Shown here in pieces: positions 26,577-34,955 of a stretch of 64,000 nucleotides of DNA (its first letter is position 1; each line of letters opens with the position of its first letter). Origin of the DNA: Streptomyces sp. NBC_00236. Lineage in GTDB: Bacteria > Actinomycetota > Actinomycetes > Streptomycetales > Streptomycetaceae. The position numbers and the translations under genes are program-made. Under the pieces are notes generated by a model. It did no database searches. It was not told where the DNA came from and saw only the letters and a list, made by a program, of their open reading frames with translations. The stretch spans positions 2,108,001-2,172,000 of the forward strand of contig NZ_CP108100.1 in NCBI RefSeq assembly GCF_036195045.1. The letters are read 5' to 3'.

Positions 26577-27887
26577 GTGACCTCTCGCACCTCCCTCGCC
26601 GCCAGGCTGGCCGCGCTGCTTCCGGACCTCTCCCCCTGGCGTTCCTCGGCGGACTTCCGGCTGCTGTGGGTGCAGGGGATCGTCACCTACTTCGGCAGCT
26701 TCATGGCCCTGATCGCGCTGCCGCTCCAGATCAAGGACCTCACCGGGTCCCCGCTCGCGGTCGGCGCGATGGGCGCGGTCGAGCTGGTGCCCCTGGTCGT
26801 GTTCGGCCTCTACGGCGGTGCGCTCGCCGACACGGCCGACCGCCGCAAGGTCATCCTGGCCACCGAGGCGGGGCTCGGCCTGCTCGCGCTGGTGCTGCTG
26901 GTGAACGCGGCCCTGCCGGATCCGATGCTGTGGCCGCTCTACGTGGTGGCGGGCGGTGTCTCCGCGCTGGCCGGGCTCCAGCGGCCCGCGCTGGACTCGC
27001 TGATGGCCCGCATCGTGCCGCACGACCAGTTGGGCGCCGCCGCCGCGCTGAACTCGCTGCGCTGGCAGGCCGGCGCGATCATGGGGCCGGCGCTGGCGGG
27101 TCTGGTGGTGGCCTATGCCGGGCATGCGACGGCGTACGGGGTCACCGTGGTCACCTTCGCCGTCTCCGTCGTGCTGTGCCGCAGGCTGGCGCCCGCGCCG
27201 CCCGCGGAGCAGGGGACGAAGCCGTCGCTGCGCGGCATCGTGGAGGGGGCACGCTACGCGTGGAGCCGGCCGGTGCTGCTCGGGACGTACGCGATCGACA
27301 TGGCGGCGATGTTCTTCGCCTTCCCGAACACGATCTTCCCGTTCCTCGCCGACGAGCTGGACGCCGAGTGGTCGCTGGGGCTGATGTATGCGGCGGGCTC
27401 GGTCGGCTCCCTCGTCCTGGGCCTGACCAGCGGCTGGACCTCACGGGTGCGCCGGCACGGACTGTTCGTGGTGTGCGGTGCGGCCGTCTGGGGGCTGGCC
27501 ATCGCGGCGGCCGGCTGGTTCGGCAGCGTATGGCTGGTGCTGGCCTGCCTGACGGTCGCCGGCGCGGGCGACATGCTCAGCGGCCTCGGCCGTTCGACGA
27601 TCTGGAACCAGACGATCCCGGAGGAGCTGCGGGGCCGTCTGGCGGGCATTGAGGTGCTCTCGTACAGCGTCGGCCCGCAGCTGGGTCAGGTCCGGGCCGG
27701 CGGCATGGCCGGGTGGACGGGCACCAGGACCGCGGTCTGGTCCGGGGGCGTCGCCTGTGTCGCCTCGGTGGCGCTGCTGGCTGCGGCCCTGCCGAAGCTC
27801 CTGACGTACGACTCGGAGACGGACGAGGACGCGCTGCGCAGGCGGGCGCGGAGCGAGGAGGCCCTGCGGGCCGCGCCGACGGGCTGA
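26577..27887 (+). CDS. MFS transporter of the EntS/MFS_3 type
   Basis: 436 residues, twelve predicted membrane helices. The loop GGALADTADRRKVILATE is the MFS motif A region, and SALAGLQRPALDSLMARIVP with AAALNSLRWQAGAIMGPALAG is typical of enterobactin-exporter-like carriers. A short acidic/basic tail follows. It starts at a GTG at 26577, 79 bp after the preceding gene on the same strand. The substrate is unknown; siderophore or drug efflux is only a family-based guess. Confidence 0.88.
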   Translation: MTSRTSLAARLAALLPDLSPWRSSADFRLLWVQGIVTYFGSFMALIALPLQIKDLTGSPLAVGAMGAVELVPLVVFGLYGGALADTADRRKVILATEAGLGLLALVLLVNAALPDPMLWPLYVVAGGVSALAGLQRPALDSLMARIVPHDQLGAAAALNSLRWQAGAIMGPALAGLVVAYAGHATAYGVTVVTFAVSVVLCRRLAPAPPAEQGTKPSLRGIVEGARYAWSRPVLLGTYAIDMAAMFFAFPNTIFPFLADELDAEWSLGLMYAAGSVGSLVLGLTSGWTSRVRRHGLFVVCGAAVWGLAIAAAGWFGSVWLVLACLTVAGAGDMLSGLGRSTIWNQTIPEELRGRLAGIEVLSYSVGPQLGQVRAGGMAGWTGTRTAVWSGGVACVASVALLAAALPKLLTYDSETDEDALRRRARSEEALRAAPTG

Positions 27888-27909
27888 GCCCGGGGCGTCA
27901 GCCCCGGGC
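27888..27909. terminator. Bidirectional terminator
   Basis: GCCCGGGGC (27888-27896), GTCA loop, GCCCCGGGC (27901-27909), between the convergent MFS gene and the small gene ending at 27918. Confidence 0.75.
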
Positions 27910-27917
27910 CCCCGCCC

Positions 27918-28157
27918 TCAGCCGCTCGCGTTCTCGTCCGGGTCCTGACCCGGGCGGTCGTGCCATTTGGGGTCGGTCTCCCACTCCAGATTCCGCTCCT
28001 GCGCGGTCTCCATCGCGTGCTGCGCCTCCTGGCGGGAGGTGTACGGCCCGAATCGGTCCTTGGCGGGGCACTCGGGGCCCTCCTCGACCTTTTTGTGCTC
28101 CAGGCAGTAGAACCACTCGCCCGGCTTGCCGACCGTGCGCTTCTTGAACAGGGCCAT
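27918..28157 (-). CDS. Small soluble hypothetical protein
   Basis: 79 residues. The start is fixed by AAAGGAG before the ATG at 28157. The sequence begins [18 protein letters not shown] and contains two cysteines (about 18 and 30) with nearby His residues, which could hold a zinc ion, then an acidic C-terminus. It is divergent from map with 58 bp between. No family name recognised. Confidence 0.8.
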   Translation of the reverse strand: MALFKKRTVGKPGEWFYCLEHKKVEEGPECPAKDRFGPYTSRQEAQHAMETAQERNLEWETDPKWHDRPGQDPDENASG

Positions 28158-28202
28158 CTCCGGCTCCTTTCCTCTGTGCCATGCTGCCCCAGGCGCGCTG
28201 GT

Positions 28203-28208
28203 TAGACT
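28203..28208 (+). promoter_or_regulatory. Probable -10 box of a leaderless map transcript
   Basis: TAGACT lies 7 bp before the map ATG at 28216, and no Shine-Dalgarno is visible between them. This spacing fits transcription starting at the start codon. Confidence 0.55.
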
Positions 28209-28215
28209 CGCTGGC

Positions 28216-29073
28216 ATGTCTGGCCAGTCGCTGCTTGTACCAGGGGAGCTCACTCCCGTCCGTTCCGTGCCCGGAAACATCCGGCGCCCCGAGTATGTGG
28301 GCAAGCCGGCCCCGACGCCGTACAGCGGCCCGGAGGTCCAGGACGCCGACACCGTCGAGCGCATGCGCATCGCGGGACGCATCGCCGCCCAGGCGATGGG
28401 CGAGGCCGCGAAGCACATCGCCCCGGGCGTCACGACGGACGAACTCGACCGGGTCGCCCACGAGTTCATGTGCGACCACGGCGCGTACCCGTCGACCCTG
28501 GGCTACCGGGGCTTCCCCAAGTCGCTCTGCACCTCGCTCAACGAGGTGATCTGCCACGGCATCCCGGACTCCACGGTGCTGCGCGACGGCGACATCGTGA
28601 ACCTCGACGTGACGGCGTACATCAACGGGGTGCACGGCGACAACAACGCCACCTACCTCTGCGGTGACGTGGACGAGGAGTCGCGGCTGCTCGTGGAGCG
28701 CACCGAGGAGTCGCTGAGGCGGGCGATCAAGGCGGTGCGGCCGGGCCGCCAGGTCAACGTGATCGGCCGGGTCATCGAGTCGTACGCGAAGCGCTTCGGG
28801 TACGGGGTGGTGCGGGACTTCACGGGGCACGGGATCAACTCCTCGTTCCACTCCGGGCTGATCATTCCGCACTACGACAGTCCGCACGCCACCACCGTGA
28901 TGCAGCCGGGGATGACGTTCACGATCGAGCCGATGCTGACGCTCGGGTCCCACGACTACGACATGTGGGACGACGGCTGGACCGTGGTCACGAAGGACCG
29001 CAAGCGCACCGCACAGTTCGAGCACACGCTCGTGGTGACGGAGACGGGCGCCGACATCCTGACGCTCCCGTAG
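28216..29073 (+). CDS. map: Methionine aminopeptidase, type I
   Basis: 285 residues. It removes the initiator methionine from new proteins. All five metal ligands are in recognisable contexts: [16 protein letters not shown] (two Asp), [11 protein letters not shown] (His), FTIEPMLT (Glu) and [11 protein letters not shown] (Glu). About 40 N-terminal residues with the PxxPxP-like stretch [15 protein letters not shown] precede the catalytic domain, as in the longer actinobacterial form. Divergent from the small gene at 28157; terminator follows. Confidence 0.97.
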   Translation: MSGQSLLVPGELTPVRSVPGNIRRPEYVGKPAPTPYSGPEVQDADTVERMRIAGRIAAQAMGEAAKHIAPGVTTDELDRVAHEFMCDHGAYPSTLGYRGFPKSLCTSLNEVICHGIPDSTVLRDGDIVNLDVTAYINGVHGDNNATYLCGDVDEESRLLVERTEESLRRAIKAVRPGRQVNVIGRVIESYAKRFGYGVVRDFTGHGINSSFHSGLIIPHYDSPHATTVMQPGMTFTIEPMLTLGSHDYDMWDDGWTVVTKDRKRTAQFEHTLVVTETGADILTLP

Positions 29074-29096
29074 CCCCCTCCCCCCTCCCTTCCCTC

Positions 29097-29125
29097 AACG
29101 GCCGCCCTTTTCCGGGGCGGCCGTT
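29097..29125 (+). terminator. map terminator
   Basis: AACGGCCGCCC (29097-29107) pairs with GGGCGGCCGTT (29115-29125), followed by CTCGTT. Confidence 0.85.
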
Positions 29126-29208
29126 CTCGTTGCCTCCGGCCCCCTTTACCGACAAGCCGTCGGGAAAGAGTTGTTCGTGTACCGGGTGCCGCGGCGCCCC
29201 GCCGCTTC

Positions 29209-29238
29209 GTTCGTCCTCGATCGCCGAACGGGCTTGAG
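29209..29238 (+). repeat. Dispersed intergenic repeat, copy D
   Basis: GTTCGTCCTCGATCGCCGAA then CGGGCTTGAG, the same element as at 193 and 14244. It sits 8 bp beyond the PhzF stop, between convergent genes. Confidence 0.8.
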
Positions 29239-29245
29239 CGCGCCG

Positions 29246-29926
29246 CTACGGGCCCGCGTGCGCCAGCATGACCCGGCCGCCGATCTCCACCGAGCCGTCC
29301 GGGGCCGGGGCCGTGAGGATCTGGGAGCCGCGGCCCTGCCTGATGTTCAGGGCGCGGCCCAGCCGGTCGCTCAGCAGGAGCGCCGCCGCCCCCGTCGCCT
29401 CGTCCTCCGCGATCCCGTCGTCCCTCCGGGGGAACGCCCTCGCCCGCGCCCGGCCCGCGGCCTCGTCCTCCCACGCCCAGGCGTAGAGCCAGCCCTCGCC
29501 GGGCGGCGGGGCGGGCAGCGCGTCGACCTCCGCGACCGAGGCGTACTGCTGAAGCGTGCGGGGTGGCGCCCACTCGGGGCGGGCGGTGATCCAGCTGAAC
29601 TCCCCGTCCTGACGGGCGAAGACCTCCCCCACCTCCAGCTCCAGGACCTCCAGGTCGAGCAGCCACGCGGCGCCGACCACGGGATGTCCGGCGAACGGCA
29701 GCCGGAGGCCGGGGGTGTAGATGTCCAGATGGCCGCGCTCCGGGTCGTCCACGAACACGGTCTCGCTGAAGCCGAGTTTGCGGGCGAGTTCCTGCCGGGA
29801 CACCTCGTCGGGGTGGTCGCGTCCGTCGCGTACGACACCGAGCGCGTTGCCGTGCCGGCCGTCGGGGCCGCAGAACACGCGCAGTACATCGATACCGCTG
29901 CCGGCGGGTACGTCGCAGTCATTCAC
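29246..29926 (-). CDS. PhzF family isomerase-like protein (short)
   Basis: 226 residues. PhzF-fold proteins are two-domain, DapF-like enzymes with a catalytic Glu, seen here in LGFSETVFV. Other motifs are IDVLRVFCGPDGRHGNALG near the start, PFAGHPVVGAAWLL and EDEATGAAALLL. It is shorter than the usual 260-300 residues, mainly in the second domain. The best start is GTG 29926, although no ribosome binding site is evident; the frame beyond it runs into the ABC relic and is not PhzF-like. Substrate unknown. A full-length relative lies at 45157. Confidence 0.8.
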   Translation of the reverse strand: MNDCDVPAGSGIDVLRVFCGPDGRHGNALGVVRDGRDHPDEVSRQELARKLGFSETVFVDDPERGHLDIYTPGLRLPFAGHPVVGAAWLLDLEVLELEVGEVFARQDGEFSWITARPEWAPPRTLQQYASVAEVDALPAPPPGEGWLYAWAWEDEAAGRARARAFPRRDDGIAEDEATGAAALLLSDRLGRALNIRQGRGSQILTAPAPDGSVEIGGRVMLAHAGP

Positions 29927-29992
29927 GTGCGCATTCAAGCACCGCCCGGGGGGGCCGGGCACCGCTTCCCGGTGCCCGGCAGCGCGCCCGGC

Positions 29993-30377
29993 GGTGCGCT
30001 GGTGCTGGTCGCGGGCGACCTCGCGGCCCGTACCGTCGGCAAGGTGGTTGGGCACGAGGACGCTGCGGCACCTCTTCGCGGTACGGGACCGGCAGCTGCC
30101 CGTGCCCGCCTCCCGGCGACCCGGCCGCCGAAGCACGCGGGCTGCGGGTGCGGCCGGGCGGTCGGCAGGTGCTCGACTCCATCGACACGATCCGGGCCCC
30201 GCGGCCGCGTACGCGGACCGGGCCGCCGTGCTGCACGACGGGCGGATCGCGGTGGCGGGTCCGCCCGGCGAGGTGTTCACGAGTGCGTTGCCCAGCGGGG
30301 TCTGCCGGCAGCCGGTCGAGGCGCTCCCGCATCCCCGGACCGGGGTGCCCCTCGTCGTTCCGGACAGGGCTTCTTGA
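29993..30377 (+). pseudogene. Remnants of an iron-siderophore ABC transporter (permease tail and ATPase ends)
   Basis: Three fragments in transporter order. At about 29993-30040, GALVLVAGDLAARTV matches the end region of FecCD permeases. At about 30139-30185, GLRVRPGGRQVLDSID matches the first strands of an ABC ATPase. From about 30201 to the stop at 30377, AAYADRAAVLHDGRIAVAGP and the family-typical end HPRTGVPLVVPDRAS match the C-terminus of the same ATPase. Walker A, the signature motif and Walker B are missing, and the frame changes between fragments. Identification is by motif memory, strongest for the ATPase C-terminus. Confidence 0.65.
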
Positions 30378-30479
30378 CCAGCGCTTGACCTGTTGGGGGC
30401 TCGCTCATGGGTCGACTGTGACGCTTCCGTTCCCGTGCGACCCCAGTGAGAGCTGAATCACTGCACAGGTGGGTATCGG

Positions 30480-30513
30480 TCAGGTAAGCCTCGGTTAAGT
30501 TAGGTCCGCCTCA
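30480..30513 (+). promoter_or_regulatory. Two overlapping iron boxes (DmdR/IdeR operator)
   Basis: TCAGGTAAGCCTCGGTTAA (30480-30498) and TTAAGTTAGGTCCGCCTCA (30495-30513) each match the actinobacterial iron box TTAGGTTAGGCTCACCTAA at 13 and 14 of 19 positions. They lie 55-88 bp before the efeO start. Fe2+-loaded DmdR/IdeR should repress efeO-efeB-efeU here. Confidence 0.75.
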
Positions 30514-30567
30514 CCCACCTTTGTCCGCCGCTTTCAGCCTTCTCCTACGTCCCCAAGTGGAGCCCTC

Positions 30568-31704
30568 ATGCGAGCCGTTCGTCTCTCCGTCGTCACCGCT
30601 GCCGCCACCGTGGCCGCCCTGACCGCTGTCACGGGCTGCGCCGAGAAGAGCGACGGCAAGGGCGAGGGTGCCGTCCAGGTCGTCGCCAAGGACGACTCCT
30701 GCGAGGTCTCGAAGACGGAGCTGCCGGCCGGGCACGTCGAGCTGGCCGTGGAGAACAAGGGTTCCAAGGTCACCGAGGTCTACGTCCTGTTCCCGGACGA
30801 CCGCATCGTCGCCGAGCGCGAGAACATCGGCCCGGGCACCAAGGCCACCATCACCGCCGAGATCAAGGCCGGTTCGTACGAGATCGCCTGCAAGCCCGGC
30901 ATGAAGGGGCACGGCATCCGGCAGAAGATCGAGGTGAGCGGCGGCAAGGCGGCCAAGCGCAGCCCGGAGATGGACAAGGCCGTCGCCGCCTACCGCACCT
31001 ACGTCCAGGCGCAGGCCGACGAGACGCTGCCGAAGGTCAAGGTCTTCACGGACGCCGTCGCCGCCGGTGACATCGAGGCCGCGAAGAAGGCGTACGCCGA
31101 CTCCCGTATCGGCTGGGAGCGCACCGAGCCGGTCGCCGAGTCGTTCGGCGACATCGACCCGAAGGTCGACGTCCGCGAGGACGGCCTGGAGGACGGCCAG
31201 AAGTGGACCGGCTGGCACCGCCTGGAGAAGGCGCTGTGGCAGGACAAGAAGCTGGGCGCCGAGGAGAAGGCCCTCGCGCCGACCCTCTACAAGGACCTGC
31301 TCGACTGGCAGAAGCGCGTCGGCACGGCGGAGATCACCCCGACCTCGATGGCCAACGGCGCCAAGGAACTCCTCGACGAGGTCGCGACCGGCAAGGTCAC
31401 CGGTGAGGAGGAGCGCTACAGCCACACCGACCTGGTCGACTTCAAGGCCAACGTCGAGGGCGCCGAGAAGTCCTACCAGCTGCTGAAGGCGATCGCCACG
31501 AAGAACGACGCGGCGCTGACCTCCACCCTGGACAAGCGGTTCGCGGAGCTGAACACGCTGCTGGACCAGTACCGCACGGACAAGAGCTCCTACGTGTTCA
31601 CCTCGTACGAGAAGGTCGGCAAGGCGGACCGCAAGGAGCTGTCGGACGCGGTCAACGCGCTCGCCGAGCCCCTGTCGCAGCTCGCCGCCGCGGTGACGAA
31701 GTAA
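30568..31704 (+). CDS. efeO: EfeO iron-uptake lipoprotein
   Basis: 378 residues. A signal peptide ends in a lipobox (LTAVTGC). Next comes a cupredoxin-like domain (about 35-130, with CEVSKTELPAG and YEIACKPGMKGHG), then a peptidase-M75-like imelysin domain with the metal motif HRLEKALW. EfeO captures iron outside the membrane and hands it to the EfeU permease. GTGGAG precedes the ATG. It is the first gene of efeO-efeB-efeU, under two iron boxes. Confidence 0.94.
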   Translation: MRAVRLSVVTAAATVAALTAVTGCAEKSDGKGEGAVQVVAKDDSCEVSKTELPAGHVELAVENKGSKVTEVYVLFPDDRIVAERENIGPGTKATITAEIKAGSYEIACKPGMKGHGIRQKIEVSGGKAAKRSPEMDKAVAAYRTYVQAQADETLPKVKVFTDAVAAGDIEAAKKAYADSRIGWERTEPVAESFGDIDPKVDVREDGLEDGQKWTGWHRLEKALWQDKKLGAEEKALAPTLYKDLLDWQKRVGTAEITPTSMANGAKELLDEVATGKVTGEEERYSHTDLVDFKANVEGAEKSYQLLKAIATKNDAALTSTLDKRFAELNTLLDQYRTDKSSYVFTSYEKVGKADRKELSDAVNALAEPLSQLAAAVTK

Positions 31705-31727
31705 CCGGCCGGAAAGAGGTTGTGGGC

Positions 31728-32993
31728 ATGACCGAGCACGCCGGAGAGAACCAGCAGGAGCCCGCGGGCGCCCCCTCGCGGCGCGCTCTGCTCGGCTGGG
31801 GCGGCGCCGGGCTCGCGCTCGGCGCGGCCGTGGCGGGCGGCGCCGTGGCCGCGGTGCGCTCCGGCGACACCGCCGTGACGGCCGCGGACAGCGGTGCGGC
31901 GGTGCCGTTCCACGGTGCGCACCAGGCGGGGATCGCCACGGCCGTCCAGGACCGGCTGCACTTCGCCGCGTTCGACGTGACGACGAAGGACCGGGCGGAA
32001 CTGGTCGCGCTGCTCAAGGAGTGGACCCGGGCGGCCGAGCGGATGACGGCCGGTCACGCGGTCGGCGACGGCGCCTACGGGGGCCCGGCCGAGGCGCCGC
32101 CGGACGACACCGGCGAGGCCCTGGGGCTCAAGCCGTCCCGGCTGACGCTGACGATCGGCTTCGGCCCCTCGCTGTTCGCCAAGGGCCGGTTCGGCCTGGA
32201 GGACAGGCGTCCGGACGCACTCGTCGAGCTGCCGAAGTTCCCGGGCGACAACCTCGACCGGGCCCGCAGCGGCGGCGACCTGTGCGTCCAGGCGTGTGCG
32301 GACGACCCGCAGGTGGCGGTGCACGCCATCCGCAACCTCGCCAGGATCGGCATGGGCCGCACCGCGATCCGCTGGTCGCAGCTGGGCTTCGGCAAGACGT
32401 CCTCGACGACACCGGACGCCCAGACCCCGCGCAACATGATGGGCTTCAAGGACGGCACCCGGAACATCTCCGGCACCGACACCGCCGCCCTCGACGAGCA
32501 CGTGTGGGTGGGCCGGAAGGACAACGCCGGCTGGATGACCGGAGGTTCGTACCTCGTGGCCCGGCGCATCCGGATGCACATCGAGACGTGGGACCGGACC
32601 GGGCTGCAGGAGCAGGAGGACGTCTTCGGCCGCGACAAGGGCGAGGGCGCCCCGGTCGGCAAGGCGAAGGAGCGCGACGAGCCGTTCCTGAAGGCGATGC
32701 TGCCGACCGCGCACGTACGGCTGGCGCACCCCGACACCAATGACGGGGCGACGATCCTGCGGCGCGGCTACTCCTTCACCGACGGCACGGACGGCCTGGG
32801 CCGGCTCGACGCCGGACTGTTCTTCCTCGCCTACCAGCGCGACACCCGCACGGCGTTCGTACCGCTGCAGCGGCGCCTGGCGGCGCACGACGCACTCAAC
32901 GAGTACATCCAGCACGTGGGTTCGGCGCACTTCGCCGTCCCGCCGGGCGTCCGCGACAAGGACGACTGGTGGGGCCGGGCGCTGTTCTCGTAA
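31728..32993 (+). CDS. efeB: EfeB dye-decolourising haem peroxidase, Tat-exported
   Basis: 421 residues. The N-terminus has a twin-arginine signal (SRRALLGWGGAGLALG). The body is a DyP-type peroxidase with the hallmark GFKDGTRN and a haem-ligand region near TAHVRLAHP. In Efe systems it oxidises ferrous iron or frees iron from haem outside the cell membrane. It follows efeO by 23 bp. The ATG at 31728 or a GTG six bases upstream could serve; the purine-rich AAAGAGG lies before both. Confidence 0.94.
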   Translation: MTEHAGENQQEPAGAPSRRALLGWGGAGLALGAAVAGGAVAAVRSGDTAVTAADSGAAVPFHGAHQAGIATAVQDRLHFAAFDVTTKDRAELVALLKEWTRAAERMTAGHAVGDGAYGGPAEAPPDDTGEALGLKPSRLTLTIGFGPSLFAKGRFGLEDRRPDALVELPKFPGDNLDRARSGGDLCVQACADDPQVAVHAIRNLARIGMGRTAIRWSQLGFGKTSSTTPDAQTPRNMMGFKDGTRNISGTDTAALDEHVWVGRKDNAGWMTGGSYLVARRIRMHIETWDRTGLQEQEDVFGRDKGEGAPVGKAKERDEPFLKAMLPTAHVRLAHPDTNDGATILRRGYSFTDGTDGLGRLDAGLFFLAYQRDTRTAFVPLQRRLAAHDALNEYIQHVGSAHFAVPPGVRDKDDWWGRALFS

Positions 32994-33023
32994 CGGGACT
33001 CGAAGCGGAAAGGGAACCGAAAC

Positions 33024-34007
33024 GTGTTCAGTAACTTCCTGATCGGCCTGCGCGAGGGCCTTGAGGCCAGCCTGGTCGTCTGCATTCTCATCGCGTACCT
33101 GGTGAAGACCGGCAACCGGCACAAGCTGCTGCCGATCTGGATCGGTGTCGCGATCGCCGTCGTCGTCAGCCTGGGCTTCGGCGCCGGTCTCGAGTTCGGT
33201 TCGCAGGAGATGACGTTCAAGGCCCAGGAGGCGCTGGGCGGTTCGCTGTCCATCGTGTCGGTCGGCCTGGTCACCTGGATGGTCTTCTGGATGCGCCGTA
33301 CCGCGCGGCACCTGAAGTCGGAGCTGCACGGAAAGCTCGACGCGGCGCTCGCGATGGGCACCGGCGCCCTGGTCGCCACGGCGCTGCTCGCGGTGGGCCG
33401 TGAGGGCCTGGAGACCTCGCTGTTCGTGTGGCGTGCGGTGCACGCGGCGGACGACGGCTGGCATCCGATGATCGGTGCGGTGCTGGGCATCGCCACGGCC
33501 GTCGTGCTGGGGTGGCTGTTCTACCGGGGCGCGCTGAGGATCAACCTGGCGAAGTTCTTCACCTGGACCGGCGGCATGCTGGTCGTCGTCGCGGCGGGTG
33601 TCCTCGCGTACGGCGTCCACGACCTGCAGGAGGCCGAGTTCCTCGGCGGGCTGCAGAACCGGGCGTTCGACATCAGCGCCACGATTCCGCCCGACAGCTG
33701 GTACGGCACGCTGCTGAAGGGCACGTTCAACTTCCAGCCCGATCCGACCGTTCTCCAGATCACGGTGTGGGCGCTGTATCTGATCCCCACACTCGCGCTG
33801 TTCCTCTCCCCGGTAGGGTTCGGACGGTCAGAGGGCCCCGCAGCGGGTGCGACGGATCAGAAGGCGCGGAAAGCAACGGATGAGAAGCCTGAGGCCGGTT
33901 CGGCTGGCGACGGGGCTCGCGACAGCGACGGTGCTGAGCATGACGGCGAGCGGGTGCGTGACGGTGCACGGCGAGCTGGAAGTCGTCCGGGCGGCGACGC
34001 GGTCTGA
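33024..34007 (+). CDS. efeU: EfeU/FTR1 iron permease
   Basis: 327 residues, about seven membrane helices. Both iron-permeation motifs are present: REGLEAS near residue 10 and REGLETS near 134. The last 60 residues (from about 268) are a hydrophilic Asp/Gly/Arg-rich tail with no family similarity, and their final 128 bases overlap the next gene in another frame. The GTG at 33024 follows AAAGGGA. It completes efeO-efeB-efeU, which imports ferrous/ferric iron across the membrane. Confidence 0.93.
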   Translation: MFSNFLIGLREGLEASLVVCILIAYLVKTGNRHKLLPIWIGVAIAVVVSLGFGAGLEFGSQEMTFKAQEALGGSLSIVSVGLVTWMVFWMRRTARHLKSELHGKLDAALAMGTGALVATALLAVGREGLETSLFVWRAVHAADDGWHPMIGAVLGIATAVVLGWLFYRGALRINLAKFFTWTGGMLVVVAAGVLAYGVHDLQEAEFLGGLQNRAFDISATIPPDSWYGTLLKGTFNFQPDPTVLQITVWALYLIPTLALFLSPVGFGRSEGPAAGATDQKARKATDEKPEAGSAGDGARDSDGAEHDGERVRDGARRAGSRPGGDAV

Positions 34008-34872
34008 GGCCGCGCAGGCGCTCGCCGGCTTCACCGCCGCGTACAACGCGGCGGACAAGGCCTACGACCCCGCGCTGGACGCGGACCAGGTCACCGGTCC
34101 GCTCGGTGCGATCAACCAGGCGGGTCTGCGGGCCCGGCGGACGAACAACCCCGACGGCAACGCGAACCACCGGCCGCTGGAGTTGACCGACGCGAAGTAC
34201 GTCATCCCGAAGAAGGCCGGCTGGCCGCGGTGGTTCGTCGCGGATACCGACTCCAACCGTGATCAGGACAGCGGGAAGCAGGACACCCGCTGGCTGTTCG
34301 TCTTCGTCAAGTCCGGGCCCGACGCGGGATGGAAGGCCGCCTATCTGGCGGTCGCCACCCCGACCCGGATCCCCGAATTCGCGAAGGACGGCGAGGGGTG
34401 GGCGACCCCGGTGGCCGCGGACAGCTCCGCGCAGACGGTGGCACCCGAGGACCTGGGTACGCAGTACACCGGGTACCTCCAGAAGGGCACACCGGACGTG
34501 TTCGCCCCCGGCACGGCCACCTCGGTCTGGCGCACCGCACGCCTGAACACCCGGCGGGCCGGGTTCTCGTACCAGTACATCGACCAGCCGCTGAACAGCG
34601 GGACGTTCGCGCCGGTCGGCCTGGAGACGGCCGACGGCGGGGCGCTGGTCTTCTTCAGCAGCAAGCACTTCGAGCGGCAGACCGCGGCGCAGGGGCTGCG
34701 CCCGACGGTGTCCCCGGACGTCGCGGCGCTGATGACCGGCGAGGTGCGGAGCACGCTCACGAAGGAGCGGGTCTCCAGCCAGCTGGTGTACGTCCCGAAG
34801 AAGGGTGCCGGTACGGGCAAGGTGATCATGCTGAACCGGGTACCGGGCCTGACGTCGGCGAAGGGTTCCTAG
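33880..34872 (+). CDS. Putative lipoprotein downstream of efeU
   Basis: 330 residues. Basic N-terminus, hydrophobic stretch and lipobox (MTASGC) mark it as lipid-anchored. The mature part has an alpha/beta pattern with Trp-rich segments (AGWPRWFVADTD; TRWLFVFVKSG) and no motif I can name. It resembles Streptomyces lipoproteins of unknown function. The ATG at 33880 lies inside the end of efeU, so the two are probably co-transcribed and coupled. A role in iron uptake is inferred from position only. Confidence 0.8.
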   Translation: MRSLRPVRLATGLATATVLSMTASGCVTVHGELEVVRAATRSEAAQALAGFTAAYNAADKAYDPALDADQVTGPLGAINQAGLRARRTNNPDGNANHRPLELTDAKYVIPKKAGWPRWFVADTDSNRDQDSGKQDTRWLFVFVKSGPDAGWKAAYLAVATPTRIPEFAKDGEGWATPVAADSSAQTVAPEDLGTQYTGYLQKGTPDVFAPGTATSVWRTARLNTRRAGFSYQYIDQPLNSGTFAPVGLETADGGALVFFSSKHFERQTAAQGLRPTVSPDVAALMTGEVRSTLTKERVSSQLVYVPKKGAGTGKVIMLNRVPGLTSAKGS

Positions 34873-34892
34873 GCTCTGGGGTGCCGAGCGGT

Positions 34893-34917
34893 CCTGGGGC
34901 TCTCTCGTCGCCCCAGG
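34893..34917. terminator. Bidirectional terminator
   Basis: CCTGGGGC (34893-34900) pairs with GCCCCAGG (34910-34917) between the convergent lipoprotein and primase-domain genes. Confidence 0.7.
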
Positions 34918-34955
34918 CCCTTGCCCCACCCCTGCTCTCGCTGCGGTCGCTCCGG

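Noticed and set aside
31590..33620. 676-residue minus-strand frame over efeB and efeU
   Set aside because: Antisense to two unmistakable genes; typical high-GC shadow.
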